Shown one piece after another: positions 43,836 to 54,771 of a stretch of DNA of 64,000 bases. Source of the stretch: Halomonas sp. (GTDB lineage: Bacteria; Pseudomonadota; Gammaproteobacteria; Pseudomonadales; Halomonadaceae); NCBI RefSeq assembly GCF_007625055.1, contig NZ_VMQS01000002.1, positions 6,959 through 70,958 on the forward strand, written 5' to 3'. The number at the start of each line of letters is the position of its first letter. The first letter of the stretch is position 1. The notes below the pieces were generated by a model, which was given only the letters and a program-made list of their open reading frames with translations, did not search any database and was not told the DNA's origin. The position numbers were made by a program, and so were the translations under genes.

Positions 43836-44177
43836 ATGGATTGTCTGTTCTGCAAGATCATCAAGCGTGAAATCCCCGCGGATATCGTTTATGAAGACGA
43901 TGAGGTGCTGGCCTTTAACGATATCAATCCGCAGGCACCCACGCATATTCTGATTATTCCCAAAACGCATATTGCGACCCTCAATGATATTGAAGAGCCT
44001 GATCTGGCGATGATCGGTCGCCTGCAGTACACCGCCGCCCAGCTGGCCAGGGAAAGAGGCTTTGCTGAAGACGGCTATCGGGTAGTGATGAATTGTAATG
44101 AAATGGGTGGCCAGACGGTCTATCACATCCACATGCACCTCATGGGTGGGCGGGAATTCACCTGGCCAGCAGGCTGA
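43836..44177 (+). CDS. hinT: HIT-family purine nucleoside phosphoramidase (HinT)
   Basis: 113 residues. Starts MDCLFCKIIKREIPADIVYEDD and ends with the histidine triad GGQTVYHIHMHLMGGR. It hydrolyses nucleoside phosphoramidates such as AMP-lysine. TCAGGAGC precedes the ATG. Confidence 0.95.
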   Translation: MDCLFCKIIKREIPADIVYEDDEVLAFNDINPQAPTHILIIPKTHIATLNDIEEPDLAMIGRLQYTAAQLARERGFAEDGYRVVMNCNEMGGQTVYHIHMHLMGGREFTWPAG

Positions 44178-44248
44178 TCACGGCGTTAAGGCGAGGTGAG
44201 CCTTTGTGTTTGTCCGGACAAGGTCGAGCAGTCGCCATCAGGAGGCGC

Positions 44249-45115
44249 CTAACGACGCTCAGCACGCGTTGAGCGTAGCAGGACGGCATCCATGCCCCGG
44301 CTTGTCAGTATGCGTCTTAACAGGCTGAATAACCGCGTAGGCAAGGTAACCGCATAGCGAGCTTTTGGGCGCGGATGCTCCAGTGCGTGAATCAATCGGT
44401 TTACGACAGCATCAGGATCAAGGGCGAAAGGTGTCTTGCCTCCGTCCGCTCCTGCCAGTCGGGCCTGTACCTTCTGATAGGTCGAGGCATGAGCGCTATT
44501 TACGGCATCAATGTTGTCCTTGAATGCGCGGTAGGCATTGTCACGAAAACGGCTGTTGATCGGGCCAGGCTGGATCAGGCTGACATGGATGCCACTGCCA
44601 TCCAGCTCCAGACGCAGGGTATCCGTCAGCCCTTCAAGCGCAAATTTAGAGCATATATAGGCGCCTCGATAGGGGAGTGCAGCAAACCCAAGCACGGAGC
44701 TGTTCTGGACGATTCGGCCGTGGCCCTGCGCGCGCATCATCGGCAGAACCCGGGCGGTCAGTTCATGGGTGCCCAGCAGGTTGACCTCCAGTTGTTGGCG
44801 CAGCACCTCGCGGCTCAGGTCCTCCACTGCTCCCGGCTGCCCGTAGGCGGCGTTGTTGAAAAGTGCATCAAGCTTGCCCCCGGTACGCGTCATCAGCTCT
44901 GCCACGCCAGCCTTGATCGAGCGGCTGTCGGCAAGATCAATCTGAAAGGCTTCAAGGCCTTCCTGTTTTAAGCGTTGGACATCGGCGCGCTGTCTGGCAG
45001 TTGCCAACACTCGCCATCCACGCGATTGCATGGTGTGCGCAGCAGCGTGACCAATGCCGCTTGAGCAACCTGTGATCAAAAGGCTGGGTGGCGAATCTGA
45101 TCGCTTGTCGGCCAT
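44249..45115 (-). CDS. Short-chain dehydrogenase/reductase
   Basis: 288 residues of the classical SDR family. Nucleotide-binding TGCSSGIG, NNAAYG, catalytic Ser in IVQNSSVLGF and YICSK with Tyr and Lys. The substrate is unknown; the hydrophobic C-terminal part is typical of SDRs acting on lipids or sterol-like compounds. GGGAG precedes the ATG. It lies downstream of ettA on the same strand but behind the ettA terminator. Confidence 0.85.
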   Translation of the reverse strand: MADKRSDSPPSLLITGCSSGIGHAAAHTMQSRGWRVLATARQRADVQRLKQEGLEAFQIDLADSRSIKAGVAELMTRTGGKLDALFNNAAYGQPGAVEDLSREVLRQQLEVNLLGTHELTARVLPMMRAQGHGRIVQNSSVLGFAALPYRGAYICSKFALEGLTDTLRLELDGSGIHVSLIQPGPINSRFRDNAYRAFKDNIDAVNSAHASTYQKVQARLAGADGGKTPFALDPDAVVNRLIHALEHPRPKARYAVTLPTRLFSLLRRILTSRGMDAVLLRSTRAERR

Positions 45116-45180
45116 GGAGAAACTCCCTGATGGGTAGTGCCAAAGGCGTCAGTGGTCCAATCAGACCTGAAAGCAGAGTT

Positions 45181-45230
45181 AAAAAAAGCACCCCGTGGCC
45201 TGTTTCTGAGGGAAACAAACGTCGGGGTGC
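45181..45230 (-). terminator. Rho-independent terminator after ettA
   Basis: Read on the minus strand: GCACCCCG (45223-45230) pairs with CGGGGTGC (45188-45195), followed by seven T (45181-45187). The loop contains a second stem (TGTTTC/GAAACA), giving a nested hairpin. Confidence 0.85.
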
Positions 45231-45262
45231 CAGTCAGCAGCATTGTCTGTCGAACGCCTCGA

Positions 45263-46924
<1,662 letters not shown>

Positions 46925-47129
46925 GGAAATCCGATAGGTTGGGAAATGGACGATAGTGATTGAAAAAGTCACTGCTTACCTGGTGAGCAAAACAGTGGAC
47001 AACGGTTCAGCCGTTACACCAGGCAGGTGTTTCATGATGATAGTGCCGAGCTTGACTAAAGGCCAGCACCCTATGCTGAAACCGGGCACTGCTCAGATGC
47101 GACGAAGGCCAGGCCAGGGAATGCAGCAC

Positions 47130-47363
47130 TCAGTCGTCGCTGTACCAGTCGTCGTCAAGGGCTTTACTCAGACGACGCTCTTCAAGTAGTGCTTCAACGC
47201 GACGTCGGGCTGTCAGCGTATCGCGTTTACGCGAACGGCTGCGCCCATACTGGTCGTCGTTGACAGCGTCCTGGGAATCCAGGTCATCGCTGTCGGGAAA
47301 CGCCGAGGGATGTTCAGACGGGCAATAGTAATGGGTGCTGCGATCAATGGGGTCACGGCGCAT
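47130..47363 (-). CDS. Small hydrophilic protein, PA3496-like
   Basis: 77 residues, very charged: an acidic middle (SDDLDSQDAVNDDQ), then basic SRSRKRDTLTARRRVEALLEERRLSKALDDDW. The last part resembles the Pseudomonas PA3496 family. No signal peptide or membrane helix is visible. GGAG lies nine bases before the ATG at 47363; a TTG 15 bases earlier is less likely. The function is unknown. Confidence 0.6.
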   Translation of the reverse strand: MRRDPIDRSTHYYCPSEHPSAFPDSDDLDSQDAVNDDQYGRSRSRKRDTLTARRRVEALLEERRLSKALDDDWYSDD

Positions 47364-47556
47364 ATCAAGGCTCTCCAACCCAAGCCGGTAAACCGGCAGC
47401 TTTAGATGTCACCATAGTGAAGGGCAGTGTCATATCGCGACAGTCACCAACAACATGGCTGCATTTATCGCTGTATAGCGCTGACAGGGTTGGAGATCAA
47501 GCCCCTGATGCATTTTTTACTGACATTGGACATTGATAGCTCAGGCTTTCTTCCCG

Positions 47557-47997
47557 CTATTGGTGGGTATCTTCCTGCTGTTTGCGCAGGGCATCAAGTG
47601 CCATCTGGGCTTCGACCCGTTCCGTAACGTCTTTCTGTACGCCGATGTAATACATCAGTTTGTCGTCTTCATCGTAGACAGGCGTGATGGACAGCTCGTT
47701 CCAGAAGGTGCTGCCGTCCTTGCGGTAATTGCGCAGCACTTCACGCGAGGGCCTTCCTTCCTTCAGTGCGACCCGAATTGCCTTAAGCGCCTCCTGGTCG
47801 CGGTCATCGTTCTGTAGAAAACGGCAATCGCGATAGAGGATTTCGTCCGCGCTGTAGCCTGTCAGTCGCTCGAAGCCTTTGTTGACATAGATCAGAATAT
47901 TTTCGTCGCCTTCCTGTTCGGCAACTACAATGCCGTCTTCGGAAGCGTCAACAATCCGCTCGAGTAATTCCGGGCTGATCAAGGGAGATCGTTTCAT
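47557..47997 (-). CDS. Short LOV-domain blue-light photoreceptor
   Basis: 146 residues: a single PAS/LOV core with short helical ends. The LOV signature is YRDCRFLQNDDRDQ, with the photoactive cysteine at residue 58, and the downstream LRNYRKDGSTFWNELSITPV and YYIGVQKDVTERVEAQ supply the flavin-contacting Asn and Gln. It closely follows the Pseudomonas putida short LOV proteins (PpSB1/PpSB2-LOV), which bind FMN and have no output domain. The ATG at 47997 follows CAGGAAACTC. It is monocistronic; the partner that reads the signal is unknown. Confidence 0.92.
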   Translation of the reverse strand: MKRSPLISPELLERIVDASEDGIVVAEQEGDENILIYVNKGFERLTGYSADEILYRDCRFLQNDDRDQEALKAIRVALKEGRPSREVLRNYRKDGSTFWNELSITPVYDEDDKLMYYIGVQKDVTERVEAQMALDALRKQQEDTHQ

Positions 47998-48258
47998 TAA
48001 GAGTTTCCTGTTGCAGCTCCAGTCCTTTCCGCCGACCATTTTATAAGTGAGCCATGGTCAATCGGCACTTCTTTGGGTGCTTGTCAGTTTATTTAACAGT
48101 GTATCAGAACCACAATAGCAAATGTCGCCTTGTCTGGCTTGCTTACCATGCTAGCTATATTGTCGAGCAACAGCGGGTAATGCAATCCATGCTTGATACT
48201 TTGACAGGTTCTGATGCCATGGTTCTGTTACTTCCGTTACGTCATTAAGTTCACTCGC

Positions 48259-49572
48259 TTATTCTACTTCTGGCAGTTGTTGGGCACTGAGTATGGCACC
48301 AAGGGCCGCTGCGGCGAGTACAACCAGCAATGCCCCACTGCCAAGCCATTGGGCCAAACCGCCAAGGACACCCCCCACTATCAACATCAAAATGCCCGTC
48401 AGGGTATTGGAAAGCGCCACATAAAGGGCGCGATTATCCTGTCTGGCCATATCCACCAGATAGGTTTTACGCCCCAGGCGAACTCCGTGATGGACAATGA
48501 CCAATAATCCATAGATCAACGCATAAGGCCAGATTTGTGAGGTCCATCCGGCCGGTAGCCAGGCCAGCAGGGCGCCAGCCAGGCAGCAAAACACGGTGCC
48601 CGCCGCGGCATCGCGCATGACCCGGCGACTGGAGGTATCCGCGCGTTTGCCCCAAACAGGGTCAGCCAGCATGCCTGCCAGGCCGGATACTACCACCAGC
48701 AGACCCAGGCCCCCCAGCTGAGCGCCGCTCTGCTGCTGGCCGAGTAGTGCGATATAGGGCAGGGCCAGAGCACTTGACAGCAGTAGGGCGCGGGCCAGGT
48801 TGAAGTGAAGAAAGGTGCGGTCTTCTTTAAGCAGCGAAAGACCAAGCTTCAGACTGTCCCAGGCGTTTTCGCCGCCGTCGATAGCCCCGGGTGACTCCTG
48901 AATGCGTGCTGCACAAAAGGCGTTAAGCGCCCAGCCAAGTGCTGCAATGCCAAGCAGTATGGCTAATGCAAGCTGGCCGGGTCGGTCCTCGAACAGCATC
49001 AGTACGCCACCGGCCAGCAGAGTAGCCGCCCCGGCAACGCTGCCGCTCCAGCCCATCAGGGTGCCACGGCGCTTTTTGGCAATGGTCTTACCCATTACAT
49101 CCTTGGTGGCAATCGAAGAAAGTCCGCGAGCCAGGGACAGTGCCACCAGTGAGGCTAATACCAGCGCTCCTCCCAGGGTGCCCTTGCCCAAGAGCGCCAG
49201 TAGTGCCAGTGCCAGGGCACTCAGCGCCTGCAGCAACCCGCCGGCCACCCAGACCCATTTGCGTTGGGGCTTGAGTCGGATAAAACCGGCGACAAACACT
49301 TGCGGCAAAAGGGCGCCCGACTCGCGAATGGGGACCAAGAGACCGACCATCCAGACCGGTGCGCCGATCACCCCCATCAGCCATGGCAGTACCAGCCGGG
49401 CACTGGAGAGTTCATCAGCCAGCTTGTTGCCCAGTGAGGCCCACAGGTGGCGCATAAAGTTTTGCGGCTGATCCTTGCAGGCACTGTCAGGAATGTCGTC
49501 ACACATCCGCGTGTTTTCATCCCCGGTCAGCCATTCATAGATCTGCGTCTGAGAAATGTCAGGTCCTGCCAT
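48259..49572 (-). CDS. MFS transporter
   Basis: 437 residues. A hydrophilic N-terminal extension of about 60 residues (including the segment with three cysteines or so around DDIPDSACKDQ) is followed by about 12 helices, with the MFS-like loops VAGFIRLKPQRKW and DPVWGKRADTSSRRVMRDA. The substrate is unknown. GTGGAGGCGTA before the ATG at 49572 supports the long N-terminus. Confidence 0.82.
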   Translation of the reverse strand: MAGPDISQTQIYEWLTGDENTRMCDDIPDSACKDQPQNFMRHLWASLGNKLADELSSARLVLPWLMGVIGAPVWMVGLLVPIRESGALLPQVFVAGFIRLKPQRKWVWVAGGLLQALSALALALLALLGKGTLGGALVLASLVALSLARGLSSIATKDVMGKTIAKKRRGTLMGWSGSVAGAATLLAGGVLMLFEDRPGQLALAILLGIAALGWALNAFCAARIQESPGAIDGGENAWDSLKLGLSLLKEDRTFLHFNLARALLLSSALALPYIALLGQQQSGAQLGGLGLLVVVSGLAGMLADPVWGKRADTSSRRVMRDAAAGTVFCCLAGALLAWLPAGWTSQIWPYALIYGLLVIVHHGVRLGRKTYLVDMARQDNRALYVALSNTLTGILMLIVGGVLGGLAQWLGSGALLVVLAAAALGAILSAQQLPEVE

Positions 49573-49709
49573 TACGCCTCCACGGCTGTTATGTTAAGGC
49601 CATCGCAAGCCCAGAGCCTTCATCTTGCCTGCCAATCACTTGAAATGAAAAAAATGATGAAACTCAGCTTTTAGCCTAGCAAGCTTTTTGCCCACATAGG
49701 AGTGGCGTG

Positions 49710-49817
49710 ATGTCTCGTTATATGTGCTGGATCCCTGCGACAGCGCAAGTTACCAGGGCGAGTGCGTGCCCGCTGACCAGGAAAGATAGAGAGAGTCCTC
49801 GCGAGGATGAAGCATGA
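49710..49817 (+). CDS. Possible 35-residue upstream mini-ORF coupled to the EamA gene
   Basis: ATG at 49710, seven bases after AGGAG (49698-49702), reads 35 codons and stops with a TGA that overlaps the ATG of the EamA gene (ATGA, 49814-49817). The peptide (MSRYMCWIPATAQVTRASAC...) has no recognised family. The stop-start overlap and good ribosome site suggest translational coupling or a leader peptide, but such a short frame can arise by chance. Confidence 0.35.
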   Translation: MSRYMCWIPATAQVTRASACPLTRKDRESPREDEA

Positions 49818-50689
49818 ATCAGGATAGGCAGGCAATCCTCTATGGCCTGGGCGCGGTCATGCTGTGGTCGACGGTGGCGACGGCCTTCAAGGTGGCGCTG
49901 GCATGGATGACACCGTTAGAACTGATGTGGGTGGCGGCACTGGTGTCCTGGCTATTGATGGGCGCTCTGGTGGTATGGCGTGGCCAGGGGCGGCAGGCGC
50001 TGTCGTCTGGCTGGCGCACGGCGGCCTGGGCCGGCCTGATGAACCCGGTGGCCTACTATCTGGTGCTGTTTGCCGCCTACGACCGCTTGCCTGGGCAGGA
50101 AGCCATGGCGCTCAACTACACCTGGGCGCTGGCGATGGCCCTGCTGGCCGTGCCAATTCTGGGCCAGCGGCTGACGCGCATGGATATCGTCGCCGGGCTG
50201 GTGGCCTATGCGGGCGTCTGGGTGATTGCCACCCGCGGGCAGGTGCTGAACGTGCAGTTTGCCGATTCCCTTGGGGTGCTGCTGGCCCTGGCCTCAACCC
50301 TGTTGTGGGCGCTTTACTGGCTACTCAATGCGCGGGATGCCCGCGAGCCGCTGGTAGGCCAATGGCAGAACTTCAGCGTCGGCCTGCCAGTATTGACAGT
50401 ACTGTTGCTGTTCGGGCCAGGGGTTAACTGGCATGGCTGGCCTGCCTTGGGTGCGGGCGTCTACGTGGGGCTGTTTGAGATGGGGATTGCGTTTATTCTT
50501 TGGCAGCTGGCGGTGCATAAGGTATCGCGCACCGCCAAGGTCTCCAACCTGATCTTTCTTTCGCCGCCCATCTCGCTGCTGTTGCTTTTCTGGGTGGTCG
50601 GTGAACCTATCCTGCCTTCCACCCTGGTCGGGCTGGTACTGATACTCGGTGGCCTGGGGCTGCAGCAACGCCAGCAAACCGCTGACTGA
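49814..50689 (+). CDS. EamA/DMT-family transporter
   Basis: 291 residues with ten predicted helices in two EamA repeats (AILYGLGAVMLWSTVATAFKVAL and DSLGVLLALASTLLWALYWLLNAR). Inner-membrane metabolite exporter of unknown substrate. Its GAGGA ribosome site lies within a 12-base perfect palindrome TCCTCGCGAGGA (49796-49807), so a hairpin could hide it. It is not closely similar to the EamA protein at 4361-5287. Confidence 0.87.
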   Translation: MNQDRQAILYGLGAVMLWSTVATAFKVALAWMTPLELMWVAALVSWLLMGALVVWRGQGRQALSSGWRTAAWAGLMNPVAYYLVLFAAYDRLPGQEAMALNYTWALAMALLAVPILGQRLTRMDIVAGLVAYAGVWVIATRGQVLNVQFADSLGVLLALASTLLWALYWLLNARDAREPLVGQWQNFSVGLPVLTVLLLFGPGVNWHGWPALGAGVYVGLFEMGIAFILWQLAVHKVSRTAKVSNLIFLSPPISLLLLFWVVGEPILPSTLVGLVLILGGLGLQQRQQTAD

Positions 50690-50698
50690 TACACCGCC

Positions 50699-51424
50699 TC
50701 AGTCGCTGGCCTGGTGGGCAAGCTGCCGCTCTACTCTGGGGGCCAGCAATGGCCAGACGTTTTCCAGAATGATGGGCTGGGCTTCTGCGGTAGGATGAAT
50801 GTCATCGTTCTGCATCAGCTCGTCATCAAGGGCCACCCCTTCAAGCAGAAAAGGAAGCAAAGCAACGTCGTAATGGTCGGCGAGCCGGGTGAAAACGTCC
50901 TTGAACGCCTCTCGGTAGGCGGCGCCGTAGTTCGGTGGTATATCAATACCCAGGAGAATCACCTCGGCATCCATGGCCTGGCTCTGTTCGATCATCTGGG
51001 CCAGGTTGTCATGCAGTTGCTGTGGCGAAAGGCCGCGCAAACCGTCGTTGCCACCAAGCTCGAGAAGAACCATGTTAGGCTCATGCTGTTGCAATAAGTC
51101 AGGAAAGCGCTGGGCACCGCCACCGCTGGTTTCACCGCTGACGCTGGCGTTGATCACGTCGACATCATCGCCCAGGCGTTCAGCCAGGAGAGCGACCCAG
51201 CCCTGTTCCTGGTCCATATTGTAGGCAGCGCTGAGGCTATCACCCATCACCATCAGACGCAGACGCTCATCTGCCTGAGCGGTGGCCGATACTGAGAAGA
51301 CAAACATCATTAGCAGTACCGCAAGCGGCCATGCCACACTTGTGGACCCGGGTCTTCCCCAACCCGCCTTTATTGACAACGTCTGTATTAAAAAAGCACT
51401 TATTGAAAAGGTACTCCGCTTCAT
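50699..51424 (-). CDS. tesA: Arylesterase / multifunctional acyl-CoA thioesterase I (TesA), SGNH hydrolase
   Basis: 241 residues. Signal peptide ending SVSATAQA (about 52), then GDSL motif MGDSLSAAYNM with the nucleophile serine, block III GGNDGLRG and the Asp/His pair DDIHPTAEAQ. Periplasmic esterase/lysophospholipase. The signal peptide has an unusually long N-terminal part of about 30 residues, so a later start (for example GTG at the VAWPLAV segment) is possible, but AGAGGA supports the ATG at 51424. The ATG overlaps that of the divergent ABC gene in the four bases CATG. The tesA/ybbA/ybbP arrangement is conserved in E. coli. Confidence 0.9.
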   Translation of the reverse strand: MKRSTFSISAFLIQTLSIKAGWGRPGSTSVAWPLAVLLMMFVFSVSATAQADERLRLMVMGDSLSAAYNMDQEQGWVALLAERLGDDVDVINASVSGETSGGGAQRFPDLLQQHEPNMVLLELGGNDGLRGLSPQQLHDNLAQMIEQSQAMDAEVILLGIDIPPNYGAAYREAFKDVFTRLADHYDVALLPFLLEGVALDDELMQNDDIHPTAEAQPIILENVWPLLAPRVERQLAHQASD

Positions 51425-52202
51425 GTCCGATTCCTCTGATTCATCATCCAGGGTGACGCCTGAAACGTTGACCGCTTCTGGCCAGCAAGGTGCCGCAAAC
51501 ACGGTGCTTCAGGCAACGTCTTTATGCAAGACCGTTACCAGTGGTGAACGCACATTATCCATATTACAGAACCTGTCAATTAGCGTCGTGGCGGGTGAAA
51601 GTGTGGCCATTCTTGGCAAAAGCGGGGCGGGTAAATCCACTCTGCTGGGGTTGTTGGCAGGACTGGATATTCCCAGTGAAGGCGAGCTGATGATGTTTGG
51701 CCATGCTCTGGGCCGGCTGGATGAAGACGGACGGGCAGGTTTGCGTGCCGGCAGGGTAGGGTTCGTGTTTCAGAATTTTCAGTTGTTACCGACCCTGAGC
51801 GCCATTGAAAACGTACTCCTGCCACTTGAGCTTTCACCCCGTTCCGGCGAGCTGAAGACAGCCCAGTACTGGCTGGAGCGGGTTGGGCTTGGCGAGCGTA
51901 CCAGCCATCTTCCCAAGCAGCTTTCCGGCGGCGAACAGCAGCGAGTGGCGATTGCCCGTGCCTTTGTAACCGACCCGGAACTGGTGTTTGCCGATGAGCC
52001 CACCGGCAACCTTGACCCGGAAACTGGCGCCCAGGTGATTGATCTGCTGTTTTCCCTGAACCAGGAGGCCGGCACAACCCTGATACTGGTGACTCATGAC
52101 CAGGCCCTGGCGCGGCGCTGCAGCCGCTGCCTGCGTCTTGAAAACGGTTATCTCAGCGAATTTCAGCCTGAGGCTGATGTGTCCAGCGGGGAAAGTGCAT
52201 GA
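51423..52202 (+). CDS. ybbA: ABC transporter ATP-binding protein, YbbA-like
   Basis: 259 residues. Walker A GKSGAGKST, Q-loop FVFQNFQLLPTLSA, signature LSGGEQQRVAIARAF, Walker B LVFADEPTGNLD and VTHD. It belongs to the LolD/MacB-like class that works with FtsX-type permeases, here the next gene, which it overlaps by 4 bases. The first about 25 residues are a Ser/Thr-rich extension; the start at 51423 shares bases with the tesA start on the other strand. Its promoter must lie inside the tesA 5' coding region. Confidence 0.9.
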   Translation: MSDSSDSSSRVTPETLTASGQQGAANTVLQATSLCKTVTSGERTLSILQNLSISVVAGESVAILGKSGAGKSTLLGLLAGLDIPSEGELMMFGHALGRLDEDGRAGLRAGRVGFVFQNFQLLPTLSAIENVLLPLELSPRSGELKTAQYWLERVGLGERTSHLPKQLSGGEQQRVAIARAFVTDPELVFADEPTGNLDPETGAQVIDLLFSLNQEAGTTLILVTHDQALARRCSRCLRLENGYLSEFQPEADVSSGESA

Positions 52203-54769
52203 CGGCCAATAATCTTCGCCTTGCAGGACGTAGTCTGAGGCGTGACTTACGCGCAGCAGACGTGCGTGCCCTGTTTGCGGCCCTGGTGCTGGCCGTTGCG
52301 GCATCGACCATGATTGCCTTTTTTATCGACCGTATCGAGCGCGGGCTGGAACGTCAGGCCAGCCAGCTGCTGGGCGGCGATCTGGTCATTGAGCAGCGCG
52401 ACCCCTTTGCCCCCGATGTCCGTGACGCCCTGGAAGGCGCCGGGTTTACCCTGAGCGATCAGGTGGATCTGGTATCGATGATTCGCAAAGGTGAACGCTT
52501 CCAGCCGGCCAGCCTCAAGGCAGTGGATGATGTCTACCCGCATTATGGGGTCTCCCAGGTTGAGCGCGGAGACGGCGTGGAATCTCTGGCCTCCGGCCCG
52601 CCTGCCGGGGAAGCCTGGGCAGACCCTCGCCTGGCCAATCTGATTGATCTGGCGCTGGGGGATGAGATCAAGGTGGGCGACACCACCTTGACGGTTACAG
52701 GCTTCATCGAACGGGAAGCGGATCAATCGGCAGGTTTTGGTAACTTCAATCCGCGCCTGATGGTGCATGTTGACGATCTTGAGGCAACCGGCCTTATTCA
52801 GGAAGGCTCACGGGTGGAGTTCGAGATTCTCGCCGCAGGGCCGCCGCAAGCCCTCGACGCCGTTCAGCCATTATTGAATGAGTTGCGCCGTGACGGCGTT
52901 GAAGTGCGTGACATTCGCGCGGACCGGCCTCAGCTGGGCAATGCGCTGGAGCGGGCGGAAAGCTATCTGGGTATTGCCGGTCTGGCAGCGGTGCTGTTGG
53001 CGGGCGTCGCCGTGGCCATGTCAACTCGCCGCTATGTCGAGCGACACCTGGATACCGCTGCCTTGCTGCGCTGTTTCGGTGCCAGCCAGCAGCAGCTGGG
53101 TATCATTTTCGGGCTACAACTGATCGGCCTGGCGCTGGTGGCCTCATTGTTGGGCGCACTGCTGGGTCTGGTGGGGCAGGCCATCCTGCTGGCGCTGCTG
53201 GCCAATTTCTTGCCCATGACGCTGCCACCACCGGGTATCATGCCGCTGCTGCTGGGCGTCTTTACCGCCATTGCCGTGCTGGTGGGATTTGCCGGCCCGA
53301 CCCTGTTACGTATCCAACGGGTCAGCGCCCTCAAGGTACTGCGTCGGGAGCTCGACCCGCTGCCGCCTTCAGCCTGGCTGGTGGTGGTATTTGCGGCCCT
53401 GGTGTTCGGGGGCCTGCTGTGGCTTTATTCGGGCAGTGCCGTGCTGTCGCTCGCTCTGCTGGCCGGTGGCGGTGTGATGCTGGTACTGCTCTGGGCATTG
53501 AGTGCCTTGTTGCTGAACGCTTTGCTGCGTCTTGTGCAAGGCCTGAAAGGCCATGGCGAATGGCAGCAGGCGTTGCGCCTGGGAGGGCGCCAGCTGGCCA
53601 GGCGGCGTCAGGCAGGGCTGGGTCAGCTGCTGGCATTTTCGGTGACTTTCTTTGCCATGGCCATGATGGTGCTGGTGCGCGGTGATCTGCTGACCACCTG
53701 GCAGGCCCAGCTGCCTGAAAATACGCCCAACTATTTTGCTCTCAACATTCAGCCCCCCGAGCGGGATCCCTTTGAAGAGACGATTGCGCCGCACGTAGCG
53801 GCGCAAAGCACTCTTTATCCGATGGTGCGCGGGCGCATTACCCGGATCAATGATAAGCCACCCCAGCAGGCGGTTGACCCAGAGGCGCGCGGTGATAACG
53901 CCCTGCGCCGCGAGTTGAACCTCACCTGGCAGGCAGAACTTCCTGAAGGAAATGAAGTAGTGGCCGGAGAGTGGTTCGACGTCGATGCTGGCGAAGAGGT
54001 GCCCTCCATCGGCTGGATGGCCGAGCTGGATGCCGTTGAGCAGATGCCGCCGGTGCCGGTCTCCATGGAGGATGGTCTGGCCAATCGCCTGGGGCTGGGG
54101 TTAGGGGATACCCTGACATTCAGCGTTGGCGGGCGTGATATCAAGACGCGTTTAACCAGTTTGCGCAGCCTCAACTGGGATAGCTTCAACCCGAACTTCT
54201 ATGTGATTTTCCCCCCCGGCGTGCTGGAAACCTTTGGCCATAGCTTTATTACGGCCTTCTATCTGCCTGAGGACGAACAGAACCTGACCCGTGAGCTGGT
54301 TGAGCGCTTTCCAGGCGTTACCTTGCTTAACGTTGATGCCATTCTGGGCCAGGTGCGCGATGTGCTGACCCAGGTCACGCGTGCCATCGAGCTGATTCTG
54401 GCGCTGGTATTGCTGGCCGGAGTAAGCGTGCTGTATGCCGCCCTGACGGCCAGCCGCCCGGTACGTGCCCATGAAAGTGGCCTGCTGCGGGTATTCGGGG
54501 CAGGCAATCGGATGATTTCACGTATTCAGGGCGCCGAGTATGCCCTGCTGGGCGTTGCCAGCGGTTTGATGGGCGCGGCCCTTGCAGAGCTTGCCACCGG
54601 AGTGCTTTATATCTACTGGCTGGATCTACCGCCGCGCCTGCATGGGATGTTGTGGCTGGTGCTGCCTCTCGGCGGCGCGCTGCTTATCGGTGTGATTGGC
54701 CATTGGCTATCGCGCGGGCTTCGTCGCCAGGCGCCTGCAGCCAGCCTTGGGTTATTGGGAGAGGCGTAA
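52199..54769 (+). CDS. ybbP: FtsX-type ABC permease, YbbP-like
   Basis: 856 residues. One N-terminal helix (ADVRALFAALVLAVAASTMIAFF), a large periplasmic domain (about 45-255), helices at about 265-400 with an FtsX domain (VAMSTRRYVERHLDTAALLRCFGASQQQL), more helices (about 405-510), a second periplasmic domain and a final FtsX core (LLAGVSVLYAALTASRPVRAHESGLLRVFGAGNRM). Large permease of the YbbAP family, likely moving or extracting a lipid or hydrophobic compound in the envelope together with TesA; that role is inference. Confidence 0.9.
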   Translation: MTANNLRLAGRSLRRDLRAADVRALFAALVLAVAASTMIAFFIDRIERGLERQASQLLGGDLVIEQRDPFAPDVRDALEGAGFTLSDQVDLVSMIRKGERFQPASLKAVDDVYPHYGVSQVERGDGVESLASGPPAGEAWADPRLANLIDLALGDEIKVGDTTLTVTGFIEREADQSAGFGNFNPRLMVHVDDLEATGLIQEGSRVEFEILAAGPPQALDAVQPLLNELRRDGVEVRDIRADRPQLGNALERAESYLGIAGLAAVLLAGVAVAMSTRRYVERHLDTAALLRCFGASQQQLGIIFGLQLIGLALVASLLGALLGLVGQAILLALLANFLPMTLPPPGIMPLLLGVFTAIAVLVGFAGPTLLRIQRVSALKVLRRELDPLPPSAWLVVVFAALVFGGLLWLYSGSAVLSLALLAGGGVMLVLLWALSALLLNALLRLVQGLKGHGEWQQALRLGGRQLARRRQAGLGQLLAFSVTFFAMAMMVLVRGDLLTTWQAQLPENTPNYFALNIQPPERDPFEETIAPHVAAQSTLYPMVRGRITRINDKPPQQAVDPEARGDNALRRELNLTWQAELPEGNEVVAGEWFDVDAGEEVPSIGWMAELDAVEQMPPVPVSMEDGLANRLGLGLGDTLTFSVGGRDIKTRLTSLRSLNWDSFNPNFYVIFPPGVLETFGHSFITAFYLPEDEQNLTRELVERFPGVTLLNVDAILGQVRDVLTQVTRAIELILALVLLAGVSVLYAALTASRPVRAHESGLLRVFGAGNRMISRIQGAEYALLGVASGLMGAALAELATGVLYIYWLDLPPRLHGMLWLVLPLGGALLIGVIGHWLSRGLRRQAPAASLGLLGEA

Positions 54770-54771
54770 CC

